Source: Phoenix dactylifera (taxonomy: Eukaryota > Streptophyta > Magnoliopsida > Arecales > Arecaceae). Taken from it: a DNA stretch of 64,000 bases. The number at the start of each line of letters is the position of its first letter. Within the stretch, counting starts at the first letter, position 1. The stretch covers positions 28,591,146-28,655,145 of the forward strand of contig NC_052399.1 of NCBI RefSeq assembly GCF_009389715.1. Direction: 5' to 3'. This document shows, piece after piece, positions 1 to 12,700 of this stretch. The notes under the pieces are model-generated. The model searched no databases. It saw nothing but the letters and a program-made list of their open reading frames with translations, and was not told the origin of the DNA. The translations under genes and the position numbers were made by a program.

Positions 1-179
1 CCTTTTACATGTGGGGAGTTGTTGCTCTCACAAGCACAGAAAATATTCCATTAAATGTTGGGAGTCTTTCCATTTCGCATTCCTAATTAGACCTGCTAAT
101 CAATTGGATTATATCTACAATAAAAACGTCAAAAAAAGCCAGGTGTGTTGCAACGTAACCTGATTTTTTTTGGGAAAAG

Positions 180-530
180 AATGCCATTCGACATGGGCCA
201 TAGCTGCAGGCCAGAGTAGTTATGCTTGAGGATGACTCGGCAATGATGATCGATTGCGTCCAGAAATGTACATGCAGTGTGTGGGTGTCACCCCCTACTT
301 CGAGATATTCAGGCCATAGTTAGTGGTGGCGTAATTGTCCAGACTAAAGATGTATATAGAAAGGCTAACGGGGTTACGGACTGAGTGGCCTCATATGTGT
401 CCAATCACTCTAGAGATGCTTTATGGGTCGGAAAGAGGAAGCTGTCTAGAGCGCTTCGGAAAGTATTGTATTTTGATCTTTTTGGATGTGTCTGTACTAG
501 AGTTGTATGATGAAATTCTCATAGTTCATG
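180..530 (+). mobile_element. Decayed RNase H tail of a non-LTR retrotransposon
   Basis: From about position 290 one frame reads a degraded plant-LINE RNase H C-terminus: HPLLRDIQAIV, then KDVYRKANGVTD, a stop, VASYVSNHS, and finally ALWVGKR..FDLFGCVCTRVV before a stop. The same order of motifs occurs on the minus strand at 34660-34990 (REANGAVDWVAAYMANHAG..LFSDFIGCIRTHQV type). A LEDDSAMMID-like block just upstream matches the preceding RNase H strand in a shifted frame. In-frame stops and a frameshift make it a dead copy. No reverse transcriptase is visible in the window. Confidence 0.7.
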
Positions 531-537
531 CTTAATG

Positions 538-658
538 AAATGGCCTCTTGGACTCCTAACAACACATATTAGCAGATATTATACTATGAGCCTCCATTTC
601 ATCAGTTATAATTTGCTCATGGATCCCATTTTTAAATAAATATCATCAAAAACTGGTT

Positions 659-699
<41 letters not shown>

Positions 700-984
700 T
701 GATGATCGAAAGTCAAAAGATACAGTGACAAGCACTCTCTAATTAAAACCACTAGCACGCACCGAAACGCATGCCTAATATTATAATATAATTCGTACAT
801 TCACATGGGAGTAACTTAAAGGCAAGTATTAATTATAGCACCATTAACTTAACTAGATTAATAGTTACCTTAACCACAAAACCACGTCGACCTGTGTTTA
901 GCCGAGCTTAGCCGGACCAAGCCGTACAAAGCTCTCAATATGTCATGTGAAACTTGTGGGGGATCTTCTGGGGACGTCAAGTGG
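538..984. other. Upstream region of the FLZ gene, no gene seen
   Basis: AT-rich spacer with a (TA)n tract at about 665-697. Near 885-930 there is a short run of GCCGAGCTTAGCCGG/AAGCCG motifs. No open frame with recognisable content was found on either strand. Confidence 0.5.
665..697. repeat. (TA)n microsatellite
   Basis: About 16 uninterrupted TA units, seen directly. Confidence 0.95.
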
Positions 985-1115
985 TTTTAAATATCCATCA
1001 CTCCTTTCAACCCCACACCCCTCTATCCCCACTGCTCCCACTGCTTCTCTTCCTTCCTTCCTTCCTTCCTTCCGCCCTCCTCCCCTCCCCTCCTCTACCC
1101 TCTCTTCTCCTCAAG
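985..1115 (+). promoter_or_regulatory. Core promoter and CT-rich leader of the FLZ gene
   Basis: A TATA-like TTTTAAATATCC lies at 985-996, about 120 bp before the ATG. It is followed by a pyrimidine-rich leader with a run of CTTC repeats around 1050-1073. CT-rich leaders are common just downstream of plant transcription starts. The placement is inferred from sequence only. Confidence 0.45.
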
Positions 1116-2337
1116 ATGCTCCCAAGAAAAAAGGGCATCTTCCACCTAGGGGAGGAGGGTGGTGAGGCTGGTAGAACTGGAGCAGGCGCCATTAGAGGGA
1201 TCAAGAACTTGACACAAGCATCTGAAGGCCTCGTAGGGCTTCGGATCCTGATACAGCACCCCGGGCAAGGATCGAACATTGTTATCAAGTCTACGTTGAA
1301 GTCATGGAGGCCAACACCAAGGGCTCGCCAACTTCCCAAGAGTTATCAGGAGTTAGGCTTCCTAAAGGCATGCTTCCTGTGCAAGAGGGAGCTCAGCCCT
1401 CAAAAGGATGTTTACATGTATAGGTATACTCTTACCAGTTCCAATCTCGTTTATCTTTAGATGATTGGATTAAAGAAGTAAGGTCCTCACTGGTTAACAT
1501 AATTTCGATCCTCCTTTCCAGGTTTTAGTTAAAAAAGTTCCCGTATAAATATATTAGGTATGTGTTTCAGTCATATATATATCAAAGGAAAAAAAAAAAA
1601 AGTGTTACCTTGCACTAGGGATTAGGTTTTAGATTATAGAATGAAGTTAGAACGACTTATATAGCTGTTTATTTTGTCCAAATTGAAAATTCTCTTAAGA
1701 TTGTTACATGATTTTTATTACCCTAATAAATTGGCAAACTATTTTCTTTAATTTCCGGACATGATAGCTGATGCTGTTTTTTTCTTTTCTTTCTTTCTTT
1801 TTTTTTTTCTTTTCTTGCTTGACCTCTCCCATGATTTCTTTATGTATTCATATTTCATTTTAAAATATTTATTAAATTTTAAAACCATTCAGTATTTTCC
1901 TATTAAAATTACTTTTGTTTCTTTTATGTCAGCATGTTTTAGTAAATATATCTTTCAGAAGTGTTTGCACTTCATGCATATATTTCAAGCTCTTCCTGCC
2001 TCCTCTTCCTCCTCTTTTTTTTCCCCTATAACTCCTTTCATCTTTAATGAAAAGTGTCACCGTTTTATTAAGAAAATATTTAAGGATACTTGGCCATAAG
2101 ATATGACAAGATACATCTCTTCTTGGTGGTGCTATGTGTTTATTTTATTTGTGATGTTAATGCAGGGGTGACCAGGGATTTTGTAGCGAGGAATGCCGTT
2201 GCCGGCAAATTTTGTTAGATGAAAGAAGAGAGTTTGAAGCATCTACAAGAGAGCGGCATGGGGTGTCTCATCATCATCATGCCGGCTCCAAGGTTCGGGA
2301 ATCCGATCGCCACCGGAGGATCTCGGCCGCAGCCTAG
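1116..2337 (+). CDS. FCS-like zinc finger (FLZ/DUF581) domain protein, two exons
   Basis: Exons 1116-1423 and 2166-2337 join in phase 2 (AG|GTATAC donor, ATGCAG|G acceptor) to give 159 aa. The FLZ domain spans about residues 79-122: GFLKACFLCKRELSPQKDVYMYRG, split by the intron within R103, then DQGFCSEECRCRQILLDE. Putative zinc ligands are C86, C89, C109 and C113. Conserving both halves across the junction strongly supports the intron. The N-terminus (KKGIFHLGEEGGEAGR) is basic and Gly-rich, and the C-terminus has a short His run and ends RRISAAA. I chose this ATG because it is the first one in the frame and follows the CT-rich leader. FLZ proteins are plant-specific adaptors that bind the SnRK1 kinase alpha subunit. 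That role here is inferred from the family. It cannot be assigned to a numbered FLZ member from the sequence alone. Confidence 0.9.
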
Positions 2338-4527
2338 ACAGCCTTATGACGAAGAAGCTTCAACCATAATATCATGTAGTTTAATTTTGCTCCTTTTTGC
2401 ATGTTTTTAATGAGAAAAAAGGCTCTATGTTCAGCAAGTGTATTATAAGATATAAGTTGGAATGTTATATAATAAAAGAGGCTGATCTTGGTCCTTGAAG
2501 TTTTGTTTCTTGTCAATCTTTCTGGAGAGTTTCTGGGTTTTAAAGCTACTTTTGAGTGCGCTAATTTAAAAAAAGAAAAAGAAAGGAAAGAAAATTTCTT
2601 GCATATAAAGCTTTAAAGCATCCTTAGATCTGTAATGACCTTCTTATGTTTTTATCATGATATTTACTATAGGCCTAAGAAGAGAGATTTTTGAGGGTGA
2701 AAAAGATCTAACCAGTTAGCATAATTTTTGAGAGAGATTTTATAATTTTTTTTATTACTATGATTTTGGTATATTATTTTTTTATTAGCAAGATCTTCTT
2801 AGAGTAATTTTAGAAATCAAATAACAACTTATAACAGTCGGTAATATTTTCCACTGTTAGTATGATCTTATATCAGCCTATATTATTTTTTTTATATGGA
2901 GTATATACATGAGGGTATATAACCCTCGAAAAGTATCGAATGCGACAGAACAAAGAAATAAGATCATTTTTCGCTCTTTCTTTTTTGTTTGTTTTTCGTT
3001 TCTTCTACATTTGTCATTTTTATATATTTTTCTGTGCATGTCATTATATCGATCTTGCTGAGATAGAATTAGGAGTAAAGTGGTCATGAAAAATGTGAGC
3101 AACCATATATTATAGGGGATCCTTCTGACAAAATTACTACAGTAGATTACCGGTTCTTTGGTCTCTGGGGCACTGAGCTAAATTGCTATCTGCTGTTATA
3201 ATTTATTTCTTTTGTGTCCAACGTCAAAAATTTAAGATACCTTTTTGAGTTTATCGAGTTTTGGTGGATTGTAGGAAATCCACTGTTTTTGATGATACAT
3301 AATACAGCCCACACTCCAATTAATAATGGGATTAATCATCCCCTAGGAATGGGACAATTGGACCCAATCCATTAATAACATCAATGACTAATATATGCCT
3401 AAATGTGGCTTCCCTCTCTTGTCTAGATGAATTTTACATAATATGTAGAACCAAGCTAGAAGCTGATGGAATTAGTCTCCATGAGACTTGAGCACAATTA
3501 ACCATTCATATGTTCCCATGCCGAATTCTATTGTGCTATTGCAATGAGGAATTGCTCATGCGTGTGCAACATTCTAATGATTATATGTAGACTTAGCATC
3601 TTAATATGACTATCATACAACGTCTGTAGCAAAATCATGGTTTGAATTAGATAGTATCATATGCAGTGGATATACTTCTAAATGCCATATCTGTTGGAAA
3701 GAGAAAACAAAAAGCTACCACCTAGCCCGAATCTAATCACATGAATGGAAACTTGGCCGGTGGTAACATCTTATTGGTTAGCAACCAAAAATTTCGAATC
3801 AATTCCTATTAAATGCATTCTCAAGAATTTGGATCTAAATAAATTGTAACAATTTTTCTAGAATCTTGAAAAAGTAGCTTGATGCGGCCACTAACATCTT
3901 CATCTTTACTGATTGATGGTACGCCCTTGGCATCTCATCTCTAAGTTGTTAGCATGCAGGATGAGATCAAATTTTTAGTTGCATCTAAAAAAAGCTAGAT
4001 TTCATGTTTGTCCATTATAAGTATTTCATGCTAGTTTTAGACAATTTAGGCCTATAACTGATGAGGCAGCATTAAAATCAGGATCATGGTAATCTTGATC
4101 CCTACCAAGTCTACCGTGGTCCATCGTGCATATACTCCCATCATGTGGAGGACCACCACCGGACGAGCATTGATGGACCTTGTCCTGTTCATCGGATAGC
4201 TCGCATGGGACAAAAAGTGGCCCATAACAAGGAAAACACGCGTGCGGCCTACAACTTCGCACGTGTGCGGCTCCATCATAGACCAGCGTGAGACCCACGT
4301 GACGCGTTTAACCAATTGCTCGGTGGGGCAAGTGCCAAATTGGCACGCGTCTGGGAGAGGCAACCACTTGGTTGACACGTGTGGCACGGATGTCGGAGCA
4401 GGCGGCAGACATGGGAGCAGGGAAAGGGGCGCGGACAACGAGGCCAGCGACCGGGAGCCAAAAAAAGGCTGTTTCGAATGATCCCGTGGTGTCATGTCTG
4501 AAAAATATAAACAATGGTTGATACAAC

Positions 4528-4529
<2 letters not shown>
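2338..4529. other. Intergenic, no gene seen
   Basis: AT-rich spacer downstream of the FLZ gene, presumably including its 3' UTR and poly(A) signal. Between 4100 and 4480 the base composition turns GC-richer, with several ACGTG/CACGTG cores and hairpin-like GCACGTGTGCGG stretches. No frame there encodes a recognisable domain. A minus-strand frame through the TA tract is only low-complexity translation. Confidence 0.5.

Positions 4530-4612
<83 letters not shown>
4530..4612. repeat. (TA)41 microsatellite
   Basis: About 82 bp of pure TA repeat. It sits immediately beside the tandemly duplicated RNase H remnant. Confidence 0.97.
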
Positions 4613-4615
<3 letters not shown>

Positions 4616-5205
4616 CAATGACGCCTCGTACAACACGTGCACGAATAGAACTAATAAAATTGGAAAAATATCGATGAAAAAAATAAGCAGCATCCGCTTG
4701 ATTCTTTTATAGAAAATTGTGAGAGTGATTAACTACAAAAAAGGCTACCTAGTCAACCGCATTATTCGCAATCTTATAAATATGAATGGCTCGAAAGGAG
4801 CTGCAGCCTCTCGTTAGTCTTCAGATATTGTAGACTGCTTGTCTGTCTTGCTGTATCGATCTTGAATTAATTTGATCATCGTAGCCGAGTCTCCTTAGAG
4901 ATGAATACAAATCCTCATACAATATGTGCACAAGTGCGACCAATAAAATTGAAAAAAAAATACGGATGAAAAGAATAAGCAGCATCTGCTTGATTCTTTT
5001 ATAGAAAATCACTAGAGTGATTAACCATAAAGAAGGCCACCTAGTCAGCCGCACTGTTCGTAACCTGATAAACATGGATAGCTTGGAAGGAGCTACAACC
5101 TTTCGCTAGTCATTAGATGTTGTGGAGCAATGACTGCCTGTCCGTCTTGCTGTGCCGATTTTGAATTAATTTAATTATCATAGCCGAGTCTTCTACAAGA
5201 TGAAT
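4613..5205 (-). mobile_element. Tandem pair of decayed RNase H segments (about 290-bp unit)
   Basis: Two direct copies lie head to tail. The AATAAGCAGCATC motif recurs at 4682 and 4974, and CCTC.TACAA.A.GTGCAC at 4624 and 4913, giving a period of about 289-292 bp. Read on the minus strand, copy 2 gives VEDSAMIIKLIQNRHSKTD, then QSLLHNI, FQAIHVYQVTNSAAD, a stop, VAFFMVNHSSDF, and finally FFNFIGRTCAHIV. These are the motifs of a plant LINE RNase H domain. Copy 1 is the same with more damage. Both copies carry stops. Confidence 0.7.
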
Positions 5206-5210
5206 GCTAA

Positions 5211-5571
5211 GGATGGAGGTTGTCCCTCAAAAGTTGACGCCAAGACGACACTGGGAACCAAATAACTTTGCAAATGGATTTAAGGCTTATTCCAAGCCTC
5301 ACACCTATTTTATGCCCGAACTAAATGCAACCTAAGCCTGTATTGGGACTACAAATAGTTAATAAGAGAGAAATCTATTAAATTATTGGTAACCACCCAC
5401 CATCAAATAACCATTTTGAAAGTTAGTGGCACAAGATGTGGGAAAATAAAGTAAAACACACACACAAAAAAAAAAACAAGGTAGAGAAGAGAGACAAGGA
5501 GGTCGTTTTATTTGATGTGAGAGGCTGAAACATAGTTAAACTGGATTAGACTGCTTTTTGGTGAGTTGGCC

Positions 5572-5607
<36 letters not shown>

Positions 5608-6786
5608 TTAGTTTAAGTCATAATGCTAAGCAGGACACGACCAGCATCCAAAGATTCCAAACGGGCCGGGCTCGGGCCAGGTAACATCTCCATAGGCTTC
5701 GATATTATTTTAAGTCGATTGGAAAATAGAAAGCTTAGTGATTGAATTGTAGACATATAAAAGAGTAGGTTATGTTGGTTCAAGTTGGACAATGACATGA
5801 TGTGGTTTCGAAAAATGATAAAGAGTTTTCTTCAATGGTTCTTTCTCCATGTCCTTTTTAATGAAATCATCTCTTATCTTTCTTTGGTTCAGCTCCATTC
5901 AAAGAACCTTCATTAGGATGGAAATGTTAATCTACAAGCTATTGCTGCATCCTGCAATGGATGTTTAGAGTGGCTGCTAGGTTTGCAGAGTAGAATGTTG
6001 AGTTGTGGTAGAGATGGTGATTCACTTGTTTTAAGGATGGAATGATTGGGGATGTGAAGGAGCTGAGGTTGGTCCAAGCATGACGAGAGGTGCAGCTGAA
6101 GAAGTTTTGGAGGTATCATGGGATGATATTGGAGGGTTAAAAGATTCAAAGGTGAGATTACACTTTTGTTTTGAATATTCTCATATTCACTGGCCCTTCT
6201 TCTCTAACTTAGAAGACTCTTGCTAAAGCTGCAGCCAATGCTGCCCAAGCTTCTTTTCTTTTCCTTTCCTTGAGGTTATTTCTATGCGAAGTGATGGAAT
6301 CGTTGCTAGCACAAGATTTCTTCCCAAATAATTAGATTATTGGGGGAACTCCCAAGTGGTTGCATCAGGGTGAGACTCTCGGTTTGGACACTGATCTTGT
6401 TCTTAAAAAAATAAATGAATGTATAAATTCCTCGATATGCGTTACAAAGAAATCTAGCAAAGTGGCACAAATTATTGCCAGAATTGCAGATTGCGTTGCA
6501 GGTAGAACTTTTTTTCGAGCAATATCCCGGATTTGAATCCTGGACCTCCTAAAGGACTAACCTTTGAGAGCGAGGTATCAATTGATGAGGTTAGAGAATA
6601 ACTATGGTGAGCAGTCCTTGAGATATCAAAGCCAACTTATATCAAAACCTATATCAAATTTTCTATGTGCGACCATCACTTTTGTTCCAAGAACCATTGG
6701 AGCTTGCATAATATTGATTGTTATTTGCAAAAATTTTAAATATATATTGTACAATCATTTTGAACTAATAGAATGAGAGCATGAAC
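5211..6786. other. Intergenic, no gene seen
   Basis: AT-rich spacer with a (GA)n tract at about 5574-5605. No long frame with recognisable domains was found on either strand. Confidence 0.5.
5574..5605. repeat. (GA)n microsatellite
   Basis: About 15 uninterrupted GA units. Confidence 0.93.
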
Positions 6787-7068
6787 TGTAAGAAAATATA
6801 AAATATATAAATAAATTTATCTCATCTTATCAACTTAAGCTTGTAGGACAAGTGGTGATTTCAACATGGCATTAGAGTAGAGGTTCTAAGTTCAAACACT
6901 GTCTCTGTACTTTTTAACCTAATTATTAAAAATTTCACATGTTGGGCTCACATATTAAAAAGAAGTCCGGCCCACATATGAGGGAGACTGTAAGAAAATA
7001 CAAAATATATAAATAAATCTACCTCATCCTATCAACTTAAGCTTTTAGGACAAGTGGTGATTTCAACA
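6787..7068 (+). mobile_element. SMART/TRIM-type miniature LTR retrotransposon (282 bp)
   Basis: Two direct 80-bp repeats (6787-6866 and 6989-7068) both start TGTAAGAAAATA and end GATTTCAACA, so they have the TG...CA ends of LTRs. They differ at 5 of 80 positions. Immediately after the first, with no spacer, lies TGGCATTAGAGT, which matches 9 of 12 bases of the tRNA-iMet primer binding site TGGTATCAGAGC. The purine stretch ATGAGGGAGAC directly precedes the second LTR, where a polypurine tract belongs. The internal region is about 122 bp and non-coding. Flanking 5-mers TGAAC and TCGAC match only partly, so the target duplication has decayed. Size and layout fit the SMART class, the smallest plant LTR elements. 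Confidence 0.82.
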
Positions 7069-9000
7069 TCGACTAGTACGCCAATGACAGGTCATAAGCA
7101 TTTCAATTCCAATAAACACCATCCCCATAAAAGAAAAAAAAAAGAAGTTGCAAATAGTAAAATGAATTAAATTTTATTACAAAAATTCCTATCGAAAGGC
7201 TGATTACATAAATAGTCAAAAAATTCGAGCATTTTTGCCTACTTTTGCAATATATTATTAATTACTTATCTTTGAGTTCTCTTCCTCTTGGTTCTTTTCG
7301 AGATTTTCATCAAAACTAATTCTGTCATTTTCCCACAGAAGTTTATTAGCCATTCTGATTTTTCACTATAAAGGAAACTATTTAGCAAGTGCAGTGGAAC
7401 AAATCACTTTCGTAAATGGAATGAGAACAGATTCCACACACAACTTCCATAAGTTATTTCCTAAAATACTTGTGATAGTAATACTACTTTGTTAAACATA
7501 ACCAAACTAGATGAATCATGCTTATAAGTGCAAGCCCACAAGCTAGGTAGTACCTCTCCCTTGTAAAGCAAAAGTTTCAATATCAATGCAAATCAGATGC
7601 TTTGGATACATATATAAGTGGCAAACAAAACAAATTGCATAGCCCCAACTTGTAGTGGATCTAATTAAATTATTTCAAGAAGACTTTCATGGTCCATCAC
7701 TCCATCACATATAGAATCACTTATTTGTCAACCACTTCCATTATTATCTCATATATGATTTCTGTCACCACTAATATCGTTTTTGCATGCGCTATTGCAG
7801 TCATTATCAATCACCAGAGATGCTCAAGACAAAGATGGTAGAAAGTCTCGAGTATTGATACCAGAGATGTGCGTCAATTTCACCATGGAGCTTTTATTTG
7901 CCCATCTTTTATGTTGATGCTAGAGAGAACGGATCTCTTCCATCTTTATCCTTTCGTACCTTTCTTATATCTCGATGCCAAAAATGTAAGTTTGCTAAGA
8001 ATAGAAAGCCTTGTATCGATCTCTTCTATAAGGATGAGTTTTTGTGCAATGGTTAAATCGCACTTTTATAGTTTAAAAATAATAGAAACTTTGTGGGTGC
8101 GGCCCCCCTTTTCTTAATCTATCTCTCTTATATTTAGAAAATTAATAAAAGAAACTGCTACCGTTATATAATTATTAATTATAGGGCAACTAAATTTTAT
8201 AATATATTTTATACTTTTCAAATTATTCAGATTCGCGCACATAATCACTAAGACAACTGTAATTATCTTATATGACCATCGAGAAAGAGAAGAGAAAGTT
8301 TTTTTTTTTCTTGCTGAAAAGTTTGAAACGGATGTATCACACATAGCGGATACGAATACACTCAAAGAAATCAAAAAATAAAAAATTTCAGAGAGCATTG
8401 AATAGTTGCCTCTCTCTCAACTATAGAATTTCTTCAGAATGGTTAGTCACGTAAAAGACTATTCAATCTGTTGCTCCGTTAGCCTCTTGGTATATATGCT
8501 TAGATAATAGAAGGTTCTTTAAAAGTTCAAATACCTTCAAAAGTTCATGCACGTGAGTCAAAAGTTCATGCACGTGAGCCGGCGGTCGCCAGCTCGTCAG
8601 CTCTTAACCCCTGGAGACCAGCGGCCGAACCAGAGCTCCCTACGAACAACTTTTCAAGCGCTATCGATCTTGATCTTGATTTATCCAACCGATCGACCAA
8701 GGCAAAGAGCGCGGCAGGAAAAAGATTGGACTTCGTGCAATAACTGCAGTCATACCATAATGGCGGTCGCCCATAAATCGAATCAAAAAAAAAAAACCAA
8801 TCCCAAAAAGAAAACCACCGTCGAAATCCAACATTTTTTTTCATTTTAATAAAAATTCAGAACAGCAGCATAATAGTAATAGGTTTTTTTTGGTCATTTT
8901 ATTTCGGTTTATATTTTAACCCCTCTAACAACGATAGTAATACCGAGTTATAATCCTAGATCTCCATAGAATCTTGTGTCCTCCTCATCTCCACTTGTTT
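7069..9000. other. Intergenic, no gene seen
   Basis: AT-rich spacer. A GC-richer patch at 8570-8800 has open frames on both strands, but neither matches a domain I know. Confidence 0.5.
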
Positions 9001-9149
9001 GTTGTTTTTTTTTAATCACGTTTGGTCTTAATTCTTGTTTCCAGTTTCCTCTATTGATGAGAGATAGAGATTTCCAATTGTTTAATATTCCAATCCCCTC
9101 CCTCTGTCTCCCTTTTTTGTTACTCAACTTTTTTTTTTTCTTTGTTTTG

Positions 9150-9733
9150 TTTGACTCGGCGTGTGGGGGAGAGAGGGCATTGGGTTCGTTCGGCGACAGC
9201 GAAAACGCGACGCAAAGGTGGGATTTTTATCGCGTTTGGGCTCGGATTTGGGTGTGGGCTTTCGAAGATGGATATAGATGGATGCAAATACTTGTCTCCC
9301 CCTTTTCGATGATTAGTGTGTTGTTATTTTTGTAGTGTTTATTTATTTTATGCCTCATGTGTGATCTTTACGGGGAGGCCGGGTCGGTGATTGTGTGCTG
9401 CTAGGGTTTCCTTCGTTACTTTACTCTTCCTCCGATCTCCCCCCTTTTCTGGCCCGAGGGTTTGTTCTTCGGAGCAGTTCCTCGCCGGAAAAGCCGCGGA
9501 TTCTTCGCTTTTCCCTCGATTAGTGGTATTCTCGGGGCGATTGGGGGAAGGTTTGATCGTTTTGGTGGTGGTTTGGGTGGATTTGGTTTGATTTGGGGGG
9601 AAGAGAATGTGAGACTCTGGATTTGTTTCTCTTTGGTGGTTGTAGTTGTTGGTCGGTGTGGATTTTTGGGTATAGCGGAGGACGAAGTAAGTGGCTTCGC
9701 AGATTCTCCTCTTGGCATTGTCATGCGTGTATA
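9150..9733 (+). promoter_or_regulatory. Promoter/5' leader region of the ARID-PHD gene
   Basis: Composition rises sharply in G+C from about 9150 to the start codon, with CGGCG-type motifs and T-rich tracts, as in a plant promoter and 5' UTR. I see no convincing TATA box, so the transcription start is not placed. The open frames here are not continuous with the protein. Confidence 0.4.
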
Positions 9734-12700
9734 ATGTTTCATGTTCAGGGCTTCGCGAAGCAAAACTGCAGTCTCCTCGCAGTTTTGTGCGGGAAATTCG
9801 CCCATAGACAGAGCGGGGAGGCGAGGCAGCGGTCTCTGTATCCATTTCCCGAGCTTGTTTCATCCGGGAGATTAGAGGTTGGTGTAGTTTCATGTATTTA
9901 TCTTTGTGTCCTTAGTTTATGAATAGGTTTTAGCTCTGGATATCTTGCAGTACCTGTTAATCGATGTTTTTTTTTTCTTTTTGCCTCCACTTCGTTGTTC
10001 GATGCAGGTTCAGACACTTAACAATCCTACATTTGAGAAATATTCTGAAGTTCAGAAATCAGTGCAACCAAATTTTCTATACTTCCAAGGGGAGCAGCTT
10101 GAAAATGAGGAAGAAATTGGCTCTCTTACTTGGGGAACATTCAATGCCTTGGACCCCCAGGCATTTAGCTCGCTTATTAGTCCTCCATTACCTACCATTG
10201 TAAGCATTCTGCAATTCCCAGCATTCATTACTTTGGTGTTCCCTTTGTTTCTATAGTCTAATGTGATGATGGTTTTTGGGGAATGGAATGCTATAGTGCT
10301 TTCAAATTAATGGTTAGTAGATTCAGTTGATGCTTTATGGTGATCTTCTTTAATGTCATAACTTGGTATTTGTATATGCATTTGCCTTGCCTGCATGCAT
10401 GCATGTGTGCATGCTTCCAGATAATGATGCATCTGTGTGATCCTTTGAGTCGAGAGATATCTTGTTGTGGTAGTAATTTGGTAATTGTATGCTATATAAT
10501 GAGGGTAAGTAGTGTTTTTCTCCTTTGCACGAAAAAAAGGTTTGTTTTGCTTGCTTTATATGAGAAATGTTATGGATATACCCTAAGGGCTCGTTTGGTT
10601 CGCGGGAAGTATTTTCCCTCCTAGGAATATGATTCCTGGAAATCAGATTCCTAGGAAGAGGATACCTAGGAAAGTACTTTTGGCATGTTTGGTTAACCAT
10701 GGAAAAGTGACAAATTTCCAAAATGCTTATGTTTGGTTGACCATCCACTTTCCTAGGAAAGTTATGTATAATTCCTATTATGCCCTTAATAAAAATTAGG
10801 TCTTTAATGCCTCTTTAATGCTTCTTTAATGCTGAAGGGTCTTTTTGGGAAAAAATAAAAAAGGAGTGATTCCCACCTCATGGGAAAGTAACTTTCCCAT
10901 GTTTCTCATGGGAAAGACTTTCCCATGAAATGTGGGAATCATATTCCCATGGGAATACAACTTTCCCATCTCTTTCCTTTGAAAACTCCAACCAAACAAG
11001 AGGCATTTCATTACTTTCCCGTTGACCACACTTTCCCCCCTCCTTTTTCTGCGAACCAAACGAGCCCTAAGAAGAAGATTATTCCTGCTGCAAAATGAAG
11101 TGCCAATTTATGCCTTCATCTTTTTTGTTGTACACCAGCTGGGTTGTATTTCCTTTAACAAATATGGCTTTTAGTGGGAGTTGTTAAAACAAATGCAATG
11201 CTGACCGCACTGTTCTGCTTTTCCTCTCCCTACAACATCATTGTGCATTCATGCTATTAATGGAAAGTTTATCTTATATGTTTCATGGTGACCCTGATTC
11301 ACCTCCTCTATATAACATCCACGAACATGCATTCCTATTCATAAAGATATGGTATCAAAAATTCACGTTACAAGATTATAATTGCTAAAATGTCTTTAAA
11401 CAACATTACTTGCAAAAGCACCAGTGCCCTGACTATTGTATGAAAATATATCAGTTAGAATATTGATATAAATATGAAGATTTTATGTTGATATACCTCC
11501 ATGTAATGATTTGAAAACAAATTTAAGGCTTATTGATTGCACTCATGCGCTCAGTGTGCACCGTGGACCTAAACCATGCCCAACATTTGTTTTTGTAGCA
11601 TAATGCCAGTAAGGTTGTTTCCTGCTGAACTCAAAAGAAATAGGCCAACATTGATTTCAATTTTTTTATCTTTACCCAATATGTTTCTAGTTATATTGAT
11701 ATTTATAGAAGTGTTTTTGGAACATGAAGCCACTAAGGTGGTTCCCTGCTGATTTCAAGTTATCAATCCAAAGAAGTAGGCCAATGTTGAATTCATAAAA
11801 AACAAGATATATAAATAGGAGAACCTTGCCCGAAAGGGTTGGCAGCTCTCAGGAGGATGTTCTCTTTGCAACTGTCTGGTAGAGACTGCTAACCATCTTT
11901 CTTAAGTTGCAGCTTCTCGAAATCTATTTAGACTGAACTCAGGTGCAAGTTGGCTATCAAAGGTAGGGCTTCTTCCTTATTTGATTAATGGATTAAATAG
12001 AGAAGAAAATTTATCCCTAGATCTCTTAAAAATAGACGAGATCAGGTGATTCTAGCAACTTGCTGTTGCTTGCTGATAGAGAGGAATGATTGTATTTTTC
12101 TTAGGAAAGCTTCGCCCCCATCCATCATCTTATGCAAATAATTTAATCCTTATTAAAAATGGGGTGCTTGCTATAATTCGAAAAATAGGATGAATTGTGG
12201 TATAGTTGTGATACTCCTTTCAGCTTAATTCCTTGCTATAAGCCTTCTCTCTTTACTCCTACATAAAGCATCTGATTCTTTCATTCTTTAATAAATTAGG
12301 TCAGCTTTGAGCCTCTTTATCAGAAAAAAGAGGAAAATTCAAATATTTCTTTCTAGCGATAGTGATTTTTATAGGCATATTTTCTGCTTAGTACAAAGCT
12401 TAAAAACTAGCACCAAAACCTATGCTAGTTGTCAACACGGTATGGTATTGGTATGGTACCGATACCAATGGTACATACCAAACTTGAATGGTATAGTGTT
12501 GGTATGATATAAGTCGTTTTGATCCCGGCTCCGAAAAATGGATTTAGGAAAGCTTCCACGTGACATCCTCAAGTTAGCCAAACCCTTAAGCGAGAGGGCC
12601 AAGGTTCTTTGTTGGCGTCTTGCGTAACAAAGGCAAGATGAAAGGCGGCGGGGACTCATTTGTACCGGTACTGATTGGTACATGCGGAGACTTAGAGTAT

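Noticed and set aside
4052-4712. Long open frames on both strands across 4052-4712
   Set aside because: They are carried by translation of the (TA)n tract (repeating Ile-Tyr) and have no domain outside it.
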